This document shows, piece after piece, positions 44,534 to 54,300 of a stretch of DNA of 64,000 nucleotides. Each line of letters opens with the position of its first letter. Position 1 is the stretch's first letter. The position numbers and the translations under genes were made by a program. The stretch is from Candidatus Melainabacteria bacterium (GTDB lineage: Bacteria; Cyanobacteriota; Vampirovibrionia; Obscuribacterales; Obscuribacteraceae): contig DAIDIP010000002.1 of NCBI GenBank assembly GCA_027451745.1, forward strand, positions 62,001 through 126,000, read 5' to 3'. Below the pieces are notes generated by a model that was not told the DNA's origin, did no database searches, and was given only the letters and a program-made list of their open reading frames with translations.

Positions 44534-46150
44534 TTAACCTGGCAATCTATGTTGTCCTGGACCATTCACCATTTGGCCTGGAAATGCCCCGGTATGCTCG
44601 GCATCTTTAATAACCTGCACACCATTAACTAGCACATGCTTCACGCCGGTCGAATATTGATGCGGGCTTTCGAAAGTAGAATGATCAATTATTTTATCTG
44701 GATCAAATATGACAATATCAGAAAAATATCCAGGTTTAAGAAAACCACGTCGATCAATTTTCATATTTGTAGCAGGCAGAGAGGTTAATCGTCTAATTGC
44801 TTCAGGTAGACTAATAATTTTTTCTTCTCGTACATATTTGCCTAAAAATCTGGCCACATTGCCATAAGCCCGGGGATGCTTACTGGACTTAAGAAAAACA
44901 CCTTCAGCCGCCAATGAAGACGCATCTGAGCACAGGCTAATCCAAGGTAAAGCAATTTGCTTTTTTAAATTTTCTTCGCACATCCAAAAATAAATTACGC
45001 CAACCTGACTGCTATCCTCTATAACTAGGTCAATGATTGTGTCTTCAGGTGATGTACCTCGTTCTGTTGCCACTGCTGCCAAAGTTTTGCCAGTCAAAGG
45101 TTTTAATTTTTCGCTTTTAAATTCGGTAAGCAAAATTCCTTCTGCTCCAGCATGCATAAAACCATTTTCCCAATCTTTGCTATTGTGGGTCATTTCGCGT
45201 TTTACTTTCGCTCTAATTTTTTCGTCTTTGAGTCGTTCTATCCAAGCTTTCTCCCCACCCTCTTGTACCCAGGGGGGCATGCTTGCATCTAAACCAGTAG
45301 CAGCAGCTGTATACATATACATAGAAGCGGTAATTGGAAGACCCAAGCTTCTAGCTTGTTCAATTTTTTTTATAGCGTCATTCATTTTGCGCCAATTTGG
45401 TTTACCGGCAGCCTTTAGATGATAGATTTCGGCTCTAATTTTTGTTTGTTCCGCTATATGCAAAAACTCATCTAGTGCTTCTAAAAAAGTACTACCTTCG
45501 CTACGCAAATGTGAAGCATACATACCATTATGCTCCGCAGCAATTTTAGCTAAAGCTATAAGTTCATCAGTTTTTGCATAAAATGCTGGCGCATATATAA
45601 GCGCAGAAGAAATCCCAATAGCACCTTCTCGCATAGCTTCTTTTACCAGATCTTGCATACGATTTAGTTCTGCTTTATTTGGCGCTCGATTTTCATCCCC
45701 CATAACATTTCGGCGAATGGTTGTAGCACCAACAAAAGAAGCAACATTAGTAGATATGCCTTTCTTGACTAAAAAGCGCAAATAATCAGAAAGTTTTGAC
45801 CAAGTAATGTCATATTTGATATCACCTTGTCTAGCAATTCGGTCGGCTTTTAGTGCATCGTTCCATGGCCCCATTGAATTACCTTCGCCCATGACTTCAA
45901 GGGTAACACCTTGGCGAATATCACTTTGCGAACGGCCATCTTCTATTAAAGACTCGTTAGCCCAGCTAAGCATATTTATAAACCCAGGCGCAACAGCTAG
46001 CCCATTAGCATCAATTTCTACTGTTGCGGCTTCTCGAATCGTCCCAGCAATTTTGGCAATGCTCTGACTCTTTATTGCTATATCGGCTGTATAGGGCGCC
46101 TTGCCGCTGCCATCGTAGATAGTACCGTTACGGATGACAACGTCGTGCAT
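44534..46150 (-). CDS. N-acyl-D-amino-acid deacylase (D-aminoacylase), amidohydrolase superfamily
   Basis: Starting MHDVVIRNGTIYDGSGKAPY, it shows the amidohydrolase opening (DIAIKSQSIAKIA, then VAPGFINML), the DAN-type motif AEHNGMYASHLRSEG, and the closing GYFSDIVIFDPDKIID. Members hydrolyse N-acyl-D-amino acids and D-peptides, e.g. from peptidoglycan turnover. In place of the usual HxH-containing VAPGFIDxHTH the sequence reads FINMLSWANES, so the first metal ligands look absent. ATG 46150 with AAGGAAAA is preferred over 46303. It diverges from the Ada-like gene. Confidence 0.85.
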   Translation of the reverse strand: MHDVVIRNGTIYDGSGKAPYTADIAIKSQSIAKIAGTIREAATVEIDANGLAVAPGFINMLSWANESLIEDGRSQSDIRQGVTLEVMGEGNSMGPWNDALKADRIARQGDIKYDITWSKLSDYLRFLVKKGISTNVASFVGATTIRRNVMGDENRAPNKAELNRMQDLVKEAMREGAIGISSALIYAPAFYAKTDELIALAKIAAEHNGMYASHLRSEGSTFLEALDEFLHIAEQTKIRAEIYHLKAAGKPNWRKMNDAIKKIEQARSLGLPITASMYMYTAAATGLDASMPPWVQEGGEKAWIERLKDEKIRAKVKREMTHNSKDWENGFMHAGAEGILLTEFKSEKLKPLTGKTLAAVATERGTSPEDTIIDLVIEDSSQVGVIYFWMCEENLKKQIALPWISLCSDASSLAAEGVFLKSSKHPRAYGNVARFLGKYVREEKIISLPEAIRRLTSLPATNMKIDRRGFLKPGYFSDIVIFDPDKIIDHSTFESPHQYSTGVKHVLVNGVQVIKDAEHTGAFPGQMVNGPGQHRLPG

Positions 46151-46286
46151 GAGTTTTTCCTTTTTTCGTAAACCTAGTTTTAACCGCATGACAAGGCTCT
46201 TTTTTGAGCTCAAGTCAGTATAATATTCTTTAAAGATAGCTTCAAGCGCAAGATTTTGATAGCCAAATTTATAAAGGCCAAATACG

Positions 46287-47168
46287 ATGGCTCCTATAAA
46301 CACAGGTAAATGTATGTCCTCAAAAACTAAAGCACCTCAAAATCATATAAAGTTAGTCGAAAGTATTTGCAAATACATTTCTAGTCAACCTTCGCCGCCT
46401 CCTCTTGCCGAATTGAGTGACCAATATAATTTGAGCCATTTTCATTTGCAACGTATTTTTAAACGTGTGCTTGGAGTTACCCCCAAACAATATGCTGAGC
46501 AGCAAAGACATGAACGTCTAAAAAAAGAATTGAAGTCTAATAAATCAGTAACCAATGCCTTATATCAATCCGGTTACGGTTCAAGCGCCGCTCTGTATAC
46601 AAAAGCTGTTTCTAAGCTTGGCATGACACCAAATAATTATAAAACTGGTGCTCAAGATCTAATAATTTATTATTCAATTTCAAATTCACCATTAGGAAAA
46701 TTGCTTGTCGCATCCACAAACAAAGGTATTTGCATGGTGAGTTTGTCCGATGAGGAACAATTGCTTATTGATGCCCTTAACCAAGAATTCCCTAAAGCAA
46801 TTATTTCAAAAGACAACAAATACTTATATGAGCAGGTAAAGATCATTTTGCAATACATAAAAGGGCAAGAACCGCATTGTGAATTACCGCTAGACGTACG
46901 AGGAACTGCTTTCCAAAAACGTGTTTGGAATGAGTTGAAAAAAATTGACTACGGCACCACATGTTCTTATGAACAAATTGCTAAGCGTATTGGCAAACCT
47001 AAAGCTATACGAGCCGTCGCTAATGCCTGCGCCAACAACCCGACTTCTCTAGTTGTTCCATGCCATCGTGTAGTAAGAAAAGATGGCAGTTTAGGCGGCT
47101 ATCGCTGGAATTTAAAACGTAAAAAAGCGTTGATAAAAATGGAAAAAGACAATAACCTAAACCCATAA
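46287..47168 (+). CDS. Ada-like AraC-HTH/O6-methylguanine-DNA methyltransferase
   Basis: An AraC-type DNA-binding domain (residues ~20-115: LAELSDQYNLSHFHLQRIFKRVLGVTPKQY, then SGYGSSAALYTKAV) is joined to a methyltransferase domain whose active-site motif is VPCHRVVRKDG with Cys-259, preceded by TTCSYEQIAKRIGKPKAIRAVA. It repairs O6-alkylguanine in a suicide reaction and, like Ada, may activate transcription. The N-terminal Ada zinc domain that accepts methyl groups from phosphotriesters is missing, so control by that route is lost. ATG 46287 is used; ATG 46314 is an alternative. Confidence 0.9.
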   Translation: MAPINTGKCMSSKTKAPQNHIKLVESICKYISSQPSPPPLAELSDQYNLSHFHLQRIFKRVLGVTPKQYAEQQRHERLKKELKSNKSVTNALYQSGYGSSAALYTKAVSKLGMTPNNYKTGAQDLIIYYSISNSPLGKLLVASTNKGICMVSLSDEEQLLIDALNQEFPKAIISKDNKYLYEQVKIILQYIKGQEPHCELPLDVRGTAFQKRVWNELKKIDYGTTCSYEQIAKRIGKPKAIRAVANACANNPTSLVVPCHRVVRKDGSLGGYRWNLKRKKALIKMEKDNNLNP

Positions 47169-47172
47169 CTAA

Positions 47173-47413
47173 TTAGATCCTGCCGTTTTCAAAACCCTCA
47201 TTTATCCAAATAGGTTTATGTTGCTCAAACTCAATTTGTTCAGATATTGCCTTGGTTTTTTCTTTGCCATTGAGACGCTTGATTAAATACAGATCCAAGT
47301 CAAGACTAGAAATAATACCACCGGCAGTGATGATGTTTCCATAATGGCTCATAAACGCCAAATACATCTAATTCATCAAAACCATTATAGAAGACTAGTG
47401 TGTGAATTTTCAT
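47173..47413 (-). pseudogene. DJ-1/PfpI-family gene with internal deletion
   Basis: From ATG 47413 the frame reads MKIHTLVFYNGFDELDVFG then VYEPLW, the start of DJ-1/PfpI proteins (LLYDGFDELD--GPYEVL). It then becomes misaligned; in another frame the match resumes at NIITAGGIISSLDLDLYLIK and runs to the natural end with KPIWINEGF. About 100 residues, including the catalytic cysteine, are gone. A one-step internal deletion explains it. Intact members of this sub-branch include isonitrile hydratases and AraC-linked amidase folds. Confidence 0.72.
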
Positions 47414-47422
47414 CAACTCTAA

Positions 47423-48031
47423 TTAATTAGCACCAGTTTTTTGACGAATTTTTTCTATGTCTTGTTTATTCTGCAATATCTCAGGTCTTTGTTGCCCCAG
47501 CTTGTTCAACATTTCTTTCTCGTATTGTTGCTGCTGTTGTTCTTGTACTTGTTGCATAGCTTGATCATATTGTCTAAGCTGCCGCTTTTCTTGCGCCTTC
47601 ATCTGTCGGCGTAATTTTGCTGGATCTTGCGCACCGTCTGGACCTTGTGACCATTTAGGCCCTAATGCCTGACCGGATACAGGCATCTTTTTCCCTGAGC
47701 CTATAGCAGTTTCTATATTATTAAAATTTTGATTCAAGTCATTGTTTAGTTTAGTCGTTTCGATTGAACTGAGTGTGCCGCGACTTTGACCACGATAAGT
47801 TTCAGCTTCATTGGCAATACTTTTAAGATTAGCTTTCAATTTTTCTGCTTCTTTAGGTTGAAGCGTGCTATCTTCTACTGCTTTATTAATTTTATGCGTT
47901 TGTCTTTTAATCCTGACATCAATATTGCCATTATCTTCACTTTGAGCCAAAGAAGGCATAATGGACAAATTATTACTTGTCAAAAGACATAACAACAACG
48001 TTAATGGAGAAATTTTCTTTTTATAAGACAT
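47423..48031 (-). CDS. secreted Gln-rich helical protein
   Basis: ATG 48031 (MSYKKKISPLTLLLCLLTSNN, then LAQSED) gives a clean signal peptide and is preferred over the open ATG 48106 further upstream. The mature part of about 180 residues is hydrophilic, with a coiled-coil or helical C-terminus made of Gln/Glu/Lys: RQMKAQEKRQLRQYDQAM then VQEQQQQQYEKEML. No known domain. It may be a periplasmic binding or structural protein. A GGGGG run near position -10 could act as its ribosome site. Confidence 0.65.
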   Translation of the reverse strand: MSYKKKISPLTLLLCLLTSNNLSIMPSLAQSEDNGNIDVRIKRQTHKINKAVEDSTLQPKEAEKLKANLKSIANEAETYRGQSRGTLSSIETTKLNNDLNQNFNNIETAIGSGKKMPVSGQALGPKWSQGPDGAQDPAKLRRQMKAQEKRQLRQYDQAMQQVQEQQQQQYEKEMLNKLGQQRPEILQNKQDIEKIRQKTGAN

Positions 48032-48053
48032 ATAATTACAACCCCCAAAGCCT

Positions 48054-48253
48054 TTCTTTAGCTTAGCAAAAATTGGTGTACTGAGAGTATTAAAGAAAGA
48101 AGGCATACCTGTTGATTACATAGCTGGCTGTAGTATGGGATCAATAGTCGGTGGGTTTTATTGTGCTGAAGTACCTCTTGATGAAATAGAACGCGTCTTA
48201 TTGGTGCCGATTTTGTCATTGCTGTTAGCGCAGATGCCTATCCCCCAAGCTTA
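48054..48253 (+). pseudogene. patatin-like phospholipase remnant with internal deletion
   Basis: The frame reads LAKIGVLRVLKKEGIPVDYI then AGCSMGSIVGGFYCAEVPLD and EIERV, which matches the nucleophile region of the two intact patatins (GTSxG changed to GCSMG). The match then jumps frame to IGADFVIAVSADAY, which in the intact copies lies about 130 residues later (TGADIIIAVPADAP). The oxyanion-hole start and the DGG dyad are gone. A relic of a third copy, lying head-to-head with the gene at 47.4-48.0 kb. Confidence 0.75.
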
Positions 48254-48327
48254 TTAGTCATTATTAATGAGTTAGTAAACTACGATATGTTTTGGGCTCT
48301 TCCATGTAAACTAAAAAAGATTGAGCA

Positions 48328-49050
48328 ATGCCTGCGAAAACAATGCATATAGGAACTTTTATTGGACATATAACAGTAGCCTTTCTCCTTGGTACCGCCA
48401 TTGGTATCGAAAGACAATGGCATCAACCTAGAGCTGGTCTACGCACTAATGCACTAGTGGCGGTCGGTTCGGCTCTTTTTGCATCTCTCGCCTTCTTGAT
48501 GATTGGTGAATCAAGCCCTACTAGAATGGCTGCTCAAATTGTCTCTGGTATAGGCTTTCTTGGCGCCGGTATTATTTTAAGAGAAGGAAATCATGTACGT
48601 GGTTTAAATACTGCTGCTACAGTTTGGTGTTCTGCAGCTATTGGTACTTTATGTGGGTCTGGTTTTCCTGTTCAAGCAACATGTGGAACAATAGCTGTAC
48701 TTTTGGTCCATTTAATTCTACGTCCACTATCACTAAAAATATCCGCAAAAACAACAAATGACTTATCGGAGCTTGAAACCAACTATTCATTGAAAATCAT
48801 TTGCTCTAAAAATGCCGGCGAGCATGTAAGAGCTTTATTGATGAACTCAATATTGCGAACTTCTTGTACTCTCAAATCGTTGAGCAGCAAAGACCTGCCA
48901 GATAGTGAACAATTACAGATTTTGTCCGAAATATTCGCACCTGGCAGACAAGACCGCTTGCTGGAGACAATAGTAAGTGAATTAGGCATTGACAGCACTG
49001 TAGACACTATCGGCTGGACTATCGATCAAACAAGTTCTGCCGGAGAATAG
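48328..49050 (+). CDS. MgtC/SapB family membrane protein
   Basis: The N-terminal domain has the MgtC pattern: TAIGIERQWHQPRAGLRTNALVAVG then GFLGAGIILREGNHVRGLNTAA, with four to five helices and the conserved acidic/arginine residues between them. The C-terminal ~95 residues form an ACT-like soluble domain (YSLKIICSKNAGEHVRALLM). MgtC proteins help survive low Mg2+ and, in pathogens, inhibit the ATP synthase. ATG 48328 is taken; it lies within the tail of a patatin relic. Confidence 0.9.
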   Translation: MPAKTMHIGTFIGHITVAFLLGTAIGIERQWHQPRAGLRTNALVAVGSALFASLAFLMIGESSPTRMAAQIVSGIGFLGAGIILREGNHVRGLNTAATVWCSAAIGTLCGSGFPVQATCGTIAVLLVHLILRPLSLKISAKTTNDLSELETNYSLKIICSKNAGEHVRALLMNSILRTSCTLKSLSSKDLPDSEQLQILSEIFAPGRQDRLLETIVSELGIDSTVDTIGWTIDQTSSAGE

Positions 49051-49224
49051 CTTTGTATATATATAAAATCATTTTTCGCAACTAGAATCAGCAAATCCTG
49101 GTCCATTTGCATATTGCTTTTTTAAGAACATTATAGATGTGTCGAGATCTGGTAACACACTGCTATCATATGCGTTAAACTTTGCGCCTGTTTAATTTTT
49201 AGAGGATTTTATGGAGACCAAAAA

Positions 49225-49479
49225 ATGCAATATGTTGGTTATGTACTTGGGGCTATTGGCGCCCTTGTAGCTATTCTAATGATTGCCATCCCCGAACGCT
49301 TCTTCAAACCCGAATCAGAGCAGAAAAAAGTCGTCGGGCCAAGCTATTGGGGAAATTACTCAAATACTGCCACCGAGCCAGAAGAGTATAAGTGCATAGA
49401 AAGTATTATTTATCCTGCGAAAGACCCTATCCTTGCTGGCAGCACTACTTATGCTCAAGGTAGAGGAGTTAAAGAATAA
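49225..49479 (+). CDS. small one-helix membrane protein, unknown
   Basis: 84 residues: an N-terminal helix YVLGAIGALVAILMIAI, then a polar tail ending in DPILAGSTTYAQGRGVKE. ATG 49225 is 25 bases past an AGAGG and 16 past a GGAG. No family recognised. It lies 60 bases before ruvA on the same strand and might be cotranscribed with it. Confidence 0.5.
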   Translation: MQYVGYVLGAIGALVAILMIAIPERFFKPESEQKKVVGPSYWGNYSNTATEPEEYKCIESIIYPAKDPILAGSTTYAQGRGVKE

Positions 49480-49539
49480 TCGAGACTAGTCTTATATACT
49501 TCTTCCAGACAATACACAAACGCATATACACAAATACAA

Positions 49540-50211
49540 ATGTTCGCCTATATAAAAGGAATTATCCAAGAAAAGGACGCAATGAGCGGTGTACTTACTC
49601 GCTTAGTCCTGGATTGCCATGGTTTTGGCATGGATATTCAGATATCTCAACATACAGCAGCGATGCTACCTGAAATTGGCCAAGAAGCTCAAATATATAC
49701 TGTTTTTACTATTAAAGAAACTGAATGTCTTATATTCGGCTTTGCTTCCCCAGATGAAAAAGAGCTATTTATATTACTCACTTCAGTTTCAGGTATTGGA
49801 CCTAAACTTGCCCTTGGACTTTTGGGCACACTTTCTTCTAATCAACTAAGCGAAGCCATTTTAGAAGAAAACGACAAGCTTATTACTCAAGCTCCAGGTG
49901 TGGGAGCAAAAGTAGCTAGACGAATTATTCTCGAACTAAAAAACAAAATAGAAGATTGGCAAAACAAAAATGCAGTAGAAATGAAATACTCAATTAGCCC
50001 TGCGGCCAAAAAAGAATTTACTATTGATAATGAGGCTAGAGGTGTGCTGGAAAGCCTGGGTTATTCTCCTAGTGAAATAAACCATGCTTTATCTACTATC
50101 AAAAAACAGAACAAAGAAATTGATACTGAAAGCCTGGTAAGGGAAAGTTTGAGATTGCTCGGCTCAAGCAATATGGCACCGGTAAAACCAAATAATGAAC
50201 GAATTGTTTAG
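49540..50211 (+). CDS. ruvA: Holliday junction branch-migration protein RuvA
   Basis: RuvA opens with MFAYIKGIIQEKDAMSGVLTRLVLD, has paired helix-hairpin-helix motifs SVSGIGPKLALGLLGTL and APGVGAKVARRIILELK, and a C-terminal UBA-like helix bundle (EARGVLESLGYSPSEINHAL) that contacts RuvB. 223 residues is slightly long because of a KIEDWQNKNAVEMKYS insertion between the domains. It overlaps the next gene by 17 bases, so the two are likely coupled. Confidence 0.96.
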   Translation: MFAYIKGIIQEKDAMSGVLTRLVLDCHGFGMDIQISQHTAAMLPEIGQEAQIYTVFTIKETECLIFGFASPDEKELFILLTSVSGIGPKLALGLLGTLSSNQLSEAILEENDKLITQAPGVGAKVARRIILELKNKIEDWQNKNAVEMKYSISPAAKKEFTIDNEARGVLESLGYSPSEINHALSTIKKQNKEIDTESLVRESLRLLGSSNMAPVKPNNERIV

Positions 50212-50785
50212 AACAATAGTAAAAAGTATTTGTTCTTTTGCCACAGGACTTCTGTCAGCCGCCTCAATAACTGTTTTTCCTCTGTCCCTAATTCATCATC
50301 GCCACATATATGAATATTTTGGCAATCTCAACTTTATCCTCATAGCCTTTTTTGTCATATGCATTTTTACTAGCCTCTGTGTCTGTTTACGACTGCGCCA
50401 AATTACCAAAAAGCGTTACTTAGTACTGGGTATTTCTTATCTTTTTTGCTACGTAGCCTGTGCCGCTTTGTGTCAAAAAATCGGTTTTACTATGCTTTAT
50501 GCTGCTTCATGCGGCCAGATAAATAGCAATTTATCATCCCCTCCAGAACTTATTGCTGTTCCTGGTTTGGTTCTTATTCTTTTGGCCTCTATATTACAAA
50601 TTAGGGCTGTTATGGCGGTACCTACAAGCATTTCATCTGATTCTTCGAGCCTCAGCAAAATGGGCAAACATCCCTTTTACCAAAGCTGGCTTATGTTCAT
50701 GTGTGGCGTGCCTCTAATTTTTGGCGTATGGCTGCCTTTTGTCGCTTTGCCTGGGGCTTGGATTTTTTTGAATTGGCTTAATTAA
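50195..50785 (+). CDS. membrane protein of unknown function
   Basis: About five hydrophobic helices in 196 residues, including FILIAFFVICIFTSLCVCL and LGISYLFCYVACAALC, and an ending LPFVALPGAWIFLNWLN. It has many cysteines in or near the helices. No family recognised. It starts 17 bases inside ruvA and so is probably translated by termination-reinitiation. Confidence 0.7.
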   Translation: MNELFRTIVKSICSFATGLLSAASITVFPLSLIHHRHIYEYFGNLNFILIAFFVICIFTSLCVCLRLRQITKKRYLVLGISYLFCYVACAALCQKIGFTMLYAASCGQINSNLSSPPELIAVPGLVLILLASILQIRAVMAVPTSISSDSSSLSKMGKHPFYQSWLMFMCGVPLIFGVWLPFVALPGAWIFLNWLN

Positions 50786-50985
50786 GTAAAAGAAAGCTTT
50801 ACATATAAAAAAGAAAGCTTTCCCTTATTGAAATCCACCCTTAAAATCGGAAAAGCGTTTCCGGAAAGTCCGGTATAGCGTCAATTGACTATAAGCAAAT
50901 TTTTGCTGTCAATCACGATATTTCTACAGGATATGCTCAGCCAGAGATTGGCAAAGCAAAAGCACCTAGGTGCAAGGGAGTTTTA

Positions 50986-51198
50986 ATGACAGAAAACACA
51001 GGATTGACTGCAGAAGAAAGAAACAGTCTGCGCTTATGGTTTAGACAAGCCATTGCCCAGGTGGAAATTGAGACCGCCACAGCTAGCATGCTCAAATTCT
51101 ATGCCCCTGAAAAACAGGGCACTCACCGCGTTTCAACCACTCGCAAACGCCCATCGCGCAAATTACAAGATACGCATACTCGCGAATTAGCCTACTAA
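50986..51198 (+). CDS. small basic protein, unknown
   Basis: AAGGGAG precedes ATG 50986, which gives 70 residues: an acidic/helical start (GLTAEERNSLRLWFRQAIAQ) and a very basic C-terminus (STTRKRPSRKLQDTHTRELAY). It could bind nucleic acid or protein, but no family is recognised. A hairpin terminator lies about 30 bases after the stop, supporting it as a transcribed gene. Confidence 0.6.
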   Translation: MTENTGLTAEERNSLRLWFRQAIAQVEIETATASMLKFYAPEKQGTHRVSTTRKRPSRKLQDTHTRELAY

Positions 51199-51227
51199 TT
51201 TTTAGTTATTCAATATATAAAGATATA

Positions 51228-51266
51228 AAGCCCAGCAGTTATACTTAATTAGCTGGGTTTTTCTTT
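51228..51266 (+). terminator. intrinsic terminator
   Basis: CCCAGC (51231-51236) pairs with GCTGGG (51252-51257) and is followed by TTTTTC-TTTT on the plus strand. It ends the small basic-protein gene before dnaE. Confidence 0.75.
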
Positions 51267-51395
51267 TGCTTTCGGTATTTTCCGCTGGCTTTTGGTTAAA
51301 TCATATACAAATCCAAAATTGAACTTAATTAATGACTTTGTCGTTATAAATTAAAGCTCTGCTCATATTTTTCTATTTTTAGGAAAAATCAAAAA

Positions 51396-54300
51396 ATGCC
51401 CCCTCGTCCATACGTACCGCTCCATCTGCATACTGAATACAGCCTGCTTGACGGCGCCACTATGATCAAAGATTTAGTCAAAAAGGCTAAGGCTTGCAAT
51501 ATGCCTGCTGTAGCCATAACTGATCACGGTGTAATGTCCGGCGCTATTGAATTGAGCAAAACTTGTCATGAAATTGGTGGGCTAAAACCAATTATTGGCT
51601 GCGAAGGTTACATCATTAATGGAGACATTACTGATAAATCCACCAAACAGCCCCTTTATCATTTAACTATGCTGGCTCACAATCGCGAGGGCTACAAAAA
51701 TCTTGTTTGGCTAAATTCACATGCTCATTTAGACGGCTATTATTACAAACCACGCATCAACAAAGAAATGCTTGCCGCTCACAAAGAAGGACTAATTGTT
51801 CTATCTGGTTGTCTTGGTTCTGAACTAGGACAACATTTACTGAAAGGCAATTATCAAAATGCTAAAGAAACGGCTGGCTGGTTCAAAGAAACTTTTGCCG
51901 ACAATTACTATTTGGAAATCCAAGACCATGGCTATTCCGAAGATCGCAAAGTTAATGCTCAATTACTACAATTAGCTTCAGAATTAAAAGTCAAATTAGT
52001 TGCCACAAACGATAGTCACTTTACCAATAAAGATGATGCTGTCGCTCATGATTGTTTATTATGCATTCAAATGGGGAAACTCGTCACCGACGAAAATCGC
52101 ATGAAATTCAGCGGTTGGGAATATGTAAAAGATGGCGACGAAATGTATTCGCTTTTTCGCGACCATTTAGACATTGAATATATTGAAGAAGCATTAAAAA
52201 GCACACTCGAAATCGCCGACAAAATCGAACCCATTAAATTAGCAGGAGAAGCTCGTTTGCCTGTATTTCCTGTGCCGCCTGGACATACAGCTGAAACTTA
52301 TTTGGATGAACTGGTATTTTCCGGTCTTAAAAAACGATTTGGTGAATTAAATCCGACTGTAGTTGAACGTGCTCGCACAGAACTGAAAGTTATAAATGAT
52401 ATGAATTACGCTTCCTACTTTCTTATTGTAGGAGATTTTATTCAATATGCTCGTCAACAAGGTATTCCTGTAGGACCTGGACGAGGTTCAGCAGCCGGCA
52501 GTTTAGTAGCTTTTGCTCTAGGCATTACAAATATAGATCCTTTACGCTACAACTTACTTTTTGAGCGATTTTTAAATCCAGAAAGACGATCAATGCCAGA
52601 TATTGATACCGATTTTTGCATTGAACGTCGCGAAGAAATTATTCGCTATGTAGCTGACAAATATGGTCAAGATAAAGTAGCTCAGATTATTACTTTCAAC
52701 CGTATGACCAGCAAAGCCGTTTTGAAAGACGTAGCCAGGGTTTTAGAATTTCCTTTTTCCGAATCAAACAAATTAGCCAAACTTGTCCCTGTAGTAAGAG
52801 GTAAGCCCACCCCCCTAGAAGAAATGGTATCCGACCACCCAGACTTCAAAAGAGTTTACTCCACTAATGATGAAGCTAGGCAAGTTGTAGATTTGGCTTG
52901 CAAATTAGAAGGTGTCAACAAAACTTTCGGCATCCATGCTGCTGGTGTAGTTATTTCAGATGTACCTTTAGAAGAAATTGTTCCTCTACAAAAAAATAAT
53001 GACGGTACTGTTATCACCCAATATTATATGGAAGACTTAGCCCATATTGGGCTAGTTAAAATGGACTTCCTGGGTCTGCGCAACTTAACTATGATCGATA
53101 AAGCCGTCAAAATTATTGAAGAAATTCACGGCAAACATATTGATATCGACAATATTCCCCTAGACGATGAGCAAGTCTTTCAAACCATAATGAATGGCGA
53201 CTTGGCTGGCATATTTCAATTAGAAACATCATCTGGCATGAAGCAAGTAGCACGTGACATGAAACCAGGAAGCATGGAAGATATTTCTGCTCTAATTGCT
53301 CTGTACCGTCCAGGACCGCTAGATACAGGCATGATTGATAAATTCATTGACTGTAAAAATGGCAAAACACAAATAACTTATTTGACCCCACTTTTAGAGC
53401 CAATTCTAAAAGACACCTATGGACAGATAGTCTATCAAGAGCAAGTCATGCAAATTGCTCAAAACTTGGCCGGCTATAGCCTCGGACAGGCCGATTTATT
53501 ACGCCGCGCTATGGGCAAGAAAAAACCCGAAGAAATGGAAAAGCAACGTGAGCTTTTCACATCTGGTTGTATAAAAAATAGTGTAAGCCAAAACGTTGCT
53601 TCTCAACTTTTTACAATGATGGTGCAATTTGCTGAATATTGTTTCAACAAATCACACAGCCAAGCTTATGCAATGGTTACTTACCAAACTGCTTATTTGA
53701 AAACCCATTATCCAGTTGAATATATGACCGCTCTTCTGTCCAGTGTGGCAGCTGACAAAGACAAAGTACAAAGCTATATAGCAGAATGTCAAACAATAAA
53801 CATAGATATTTTACCGCCAGACGTAAATGTTTCTGGTAATGATTTTACTGCCGATGGAAAAGCCATACGCTTTGGTCTATCAGCCATTAAAAATGTCGGC
53901 GAAGCAGCCATTAATAATATTGTTAGTGAAAGAGAAAAATCAGGGACTTATAAATCGATGCAAGATTTTCTTTCGCGTATAGATTTACGCGTAGTAAATA
54001 AGCGGGCTCTTGAATCTCTCATTAAATGCGGCGCGTGTCTAAGTCTAACCATAACTCGCAAACAAGCTTTAGAAAATATCGAAAGACTAGTAGAAACATA
54101 CAGCCGACGCCAATTAGAACAATCATCAGGACAAATAAGCTTGTTTAGTTTAGGAAACAGCAAAGGCATTGCCTTAGAACAACCCCTAAGTGGAGACGGG
54201 GGTGAATATCAAGAAAGCGAATTACAAACTATGGAGCATGAACTTCTTGGTTTTTATATCACTAGCCATCCATTAAAACGTGTAGCAAATAGATTAAGGT

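Noticed and set aside
45033-45422. A 129-codon plus-strand frame opposite the D-aminoacylase
   Set aside because: Antisense shadow of a conserved enzyme; composition is not protein-like.
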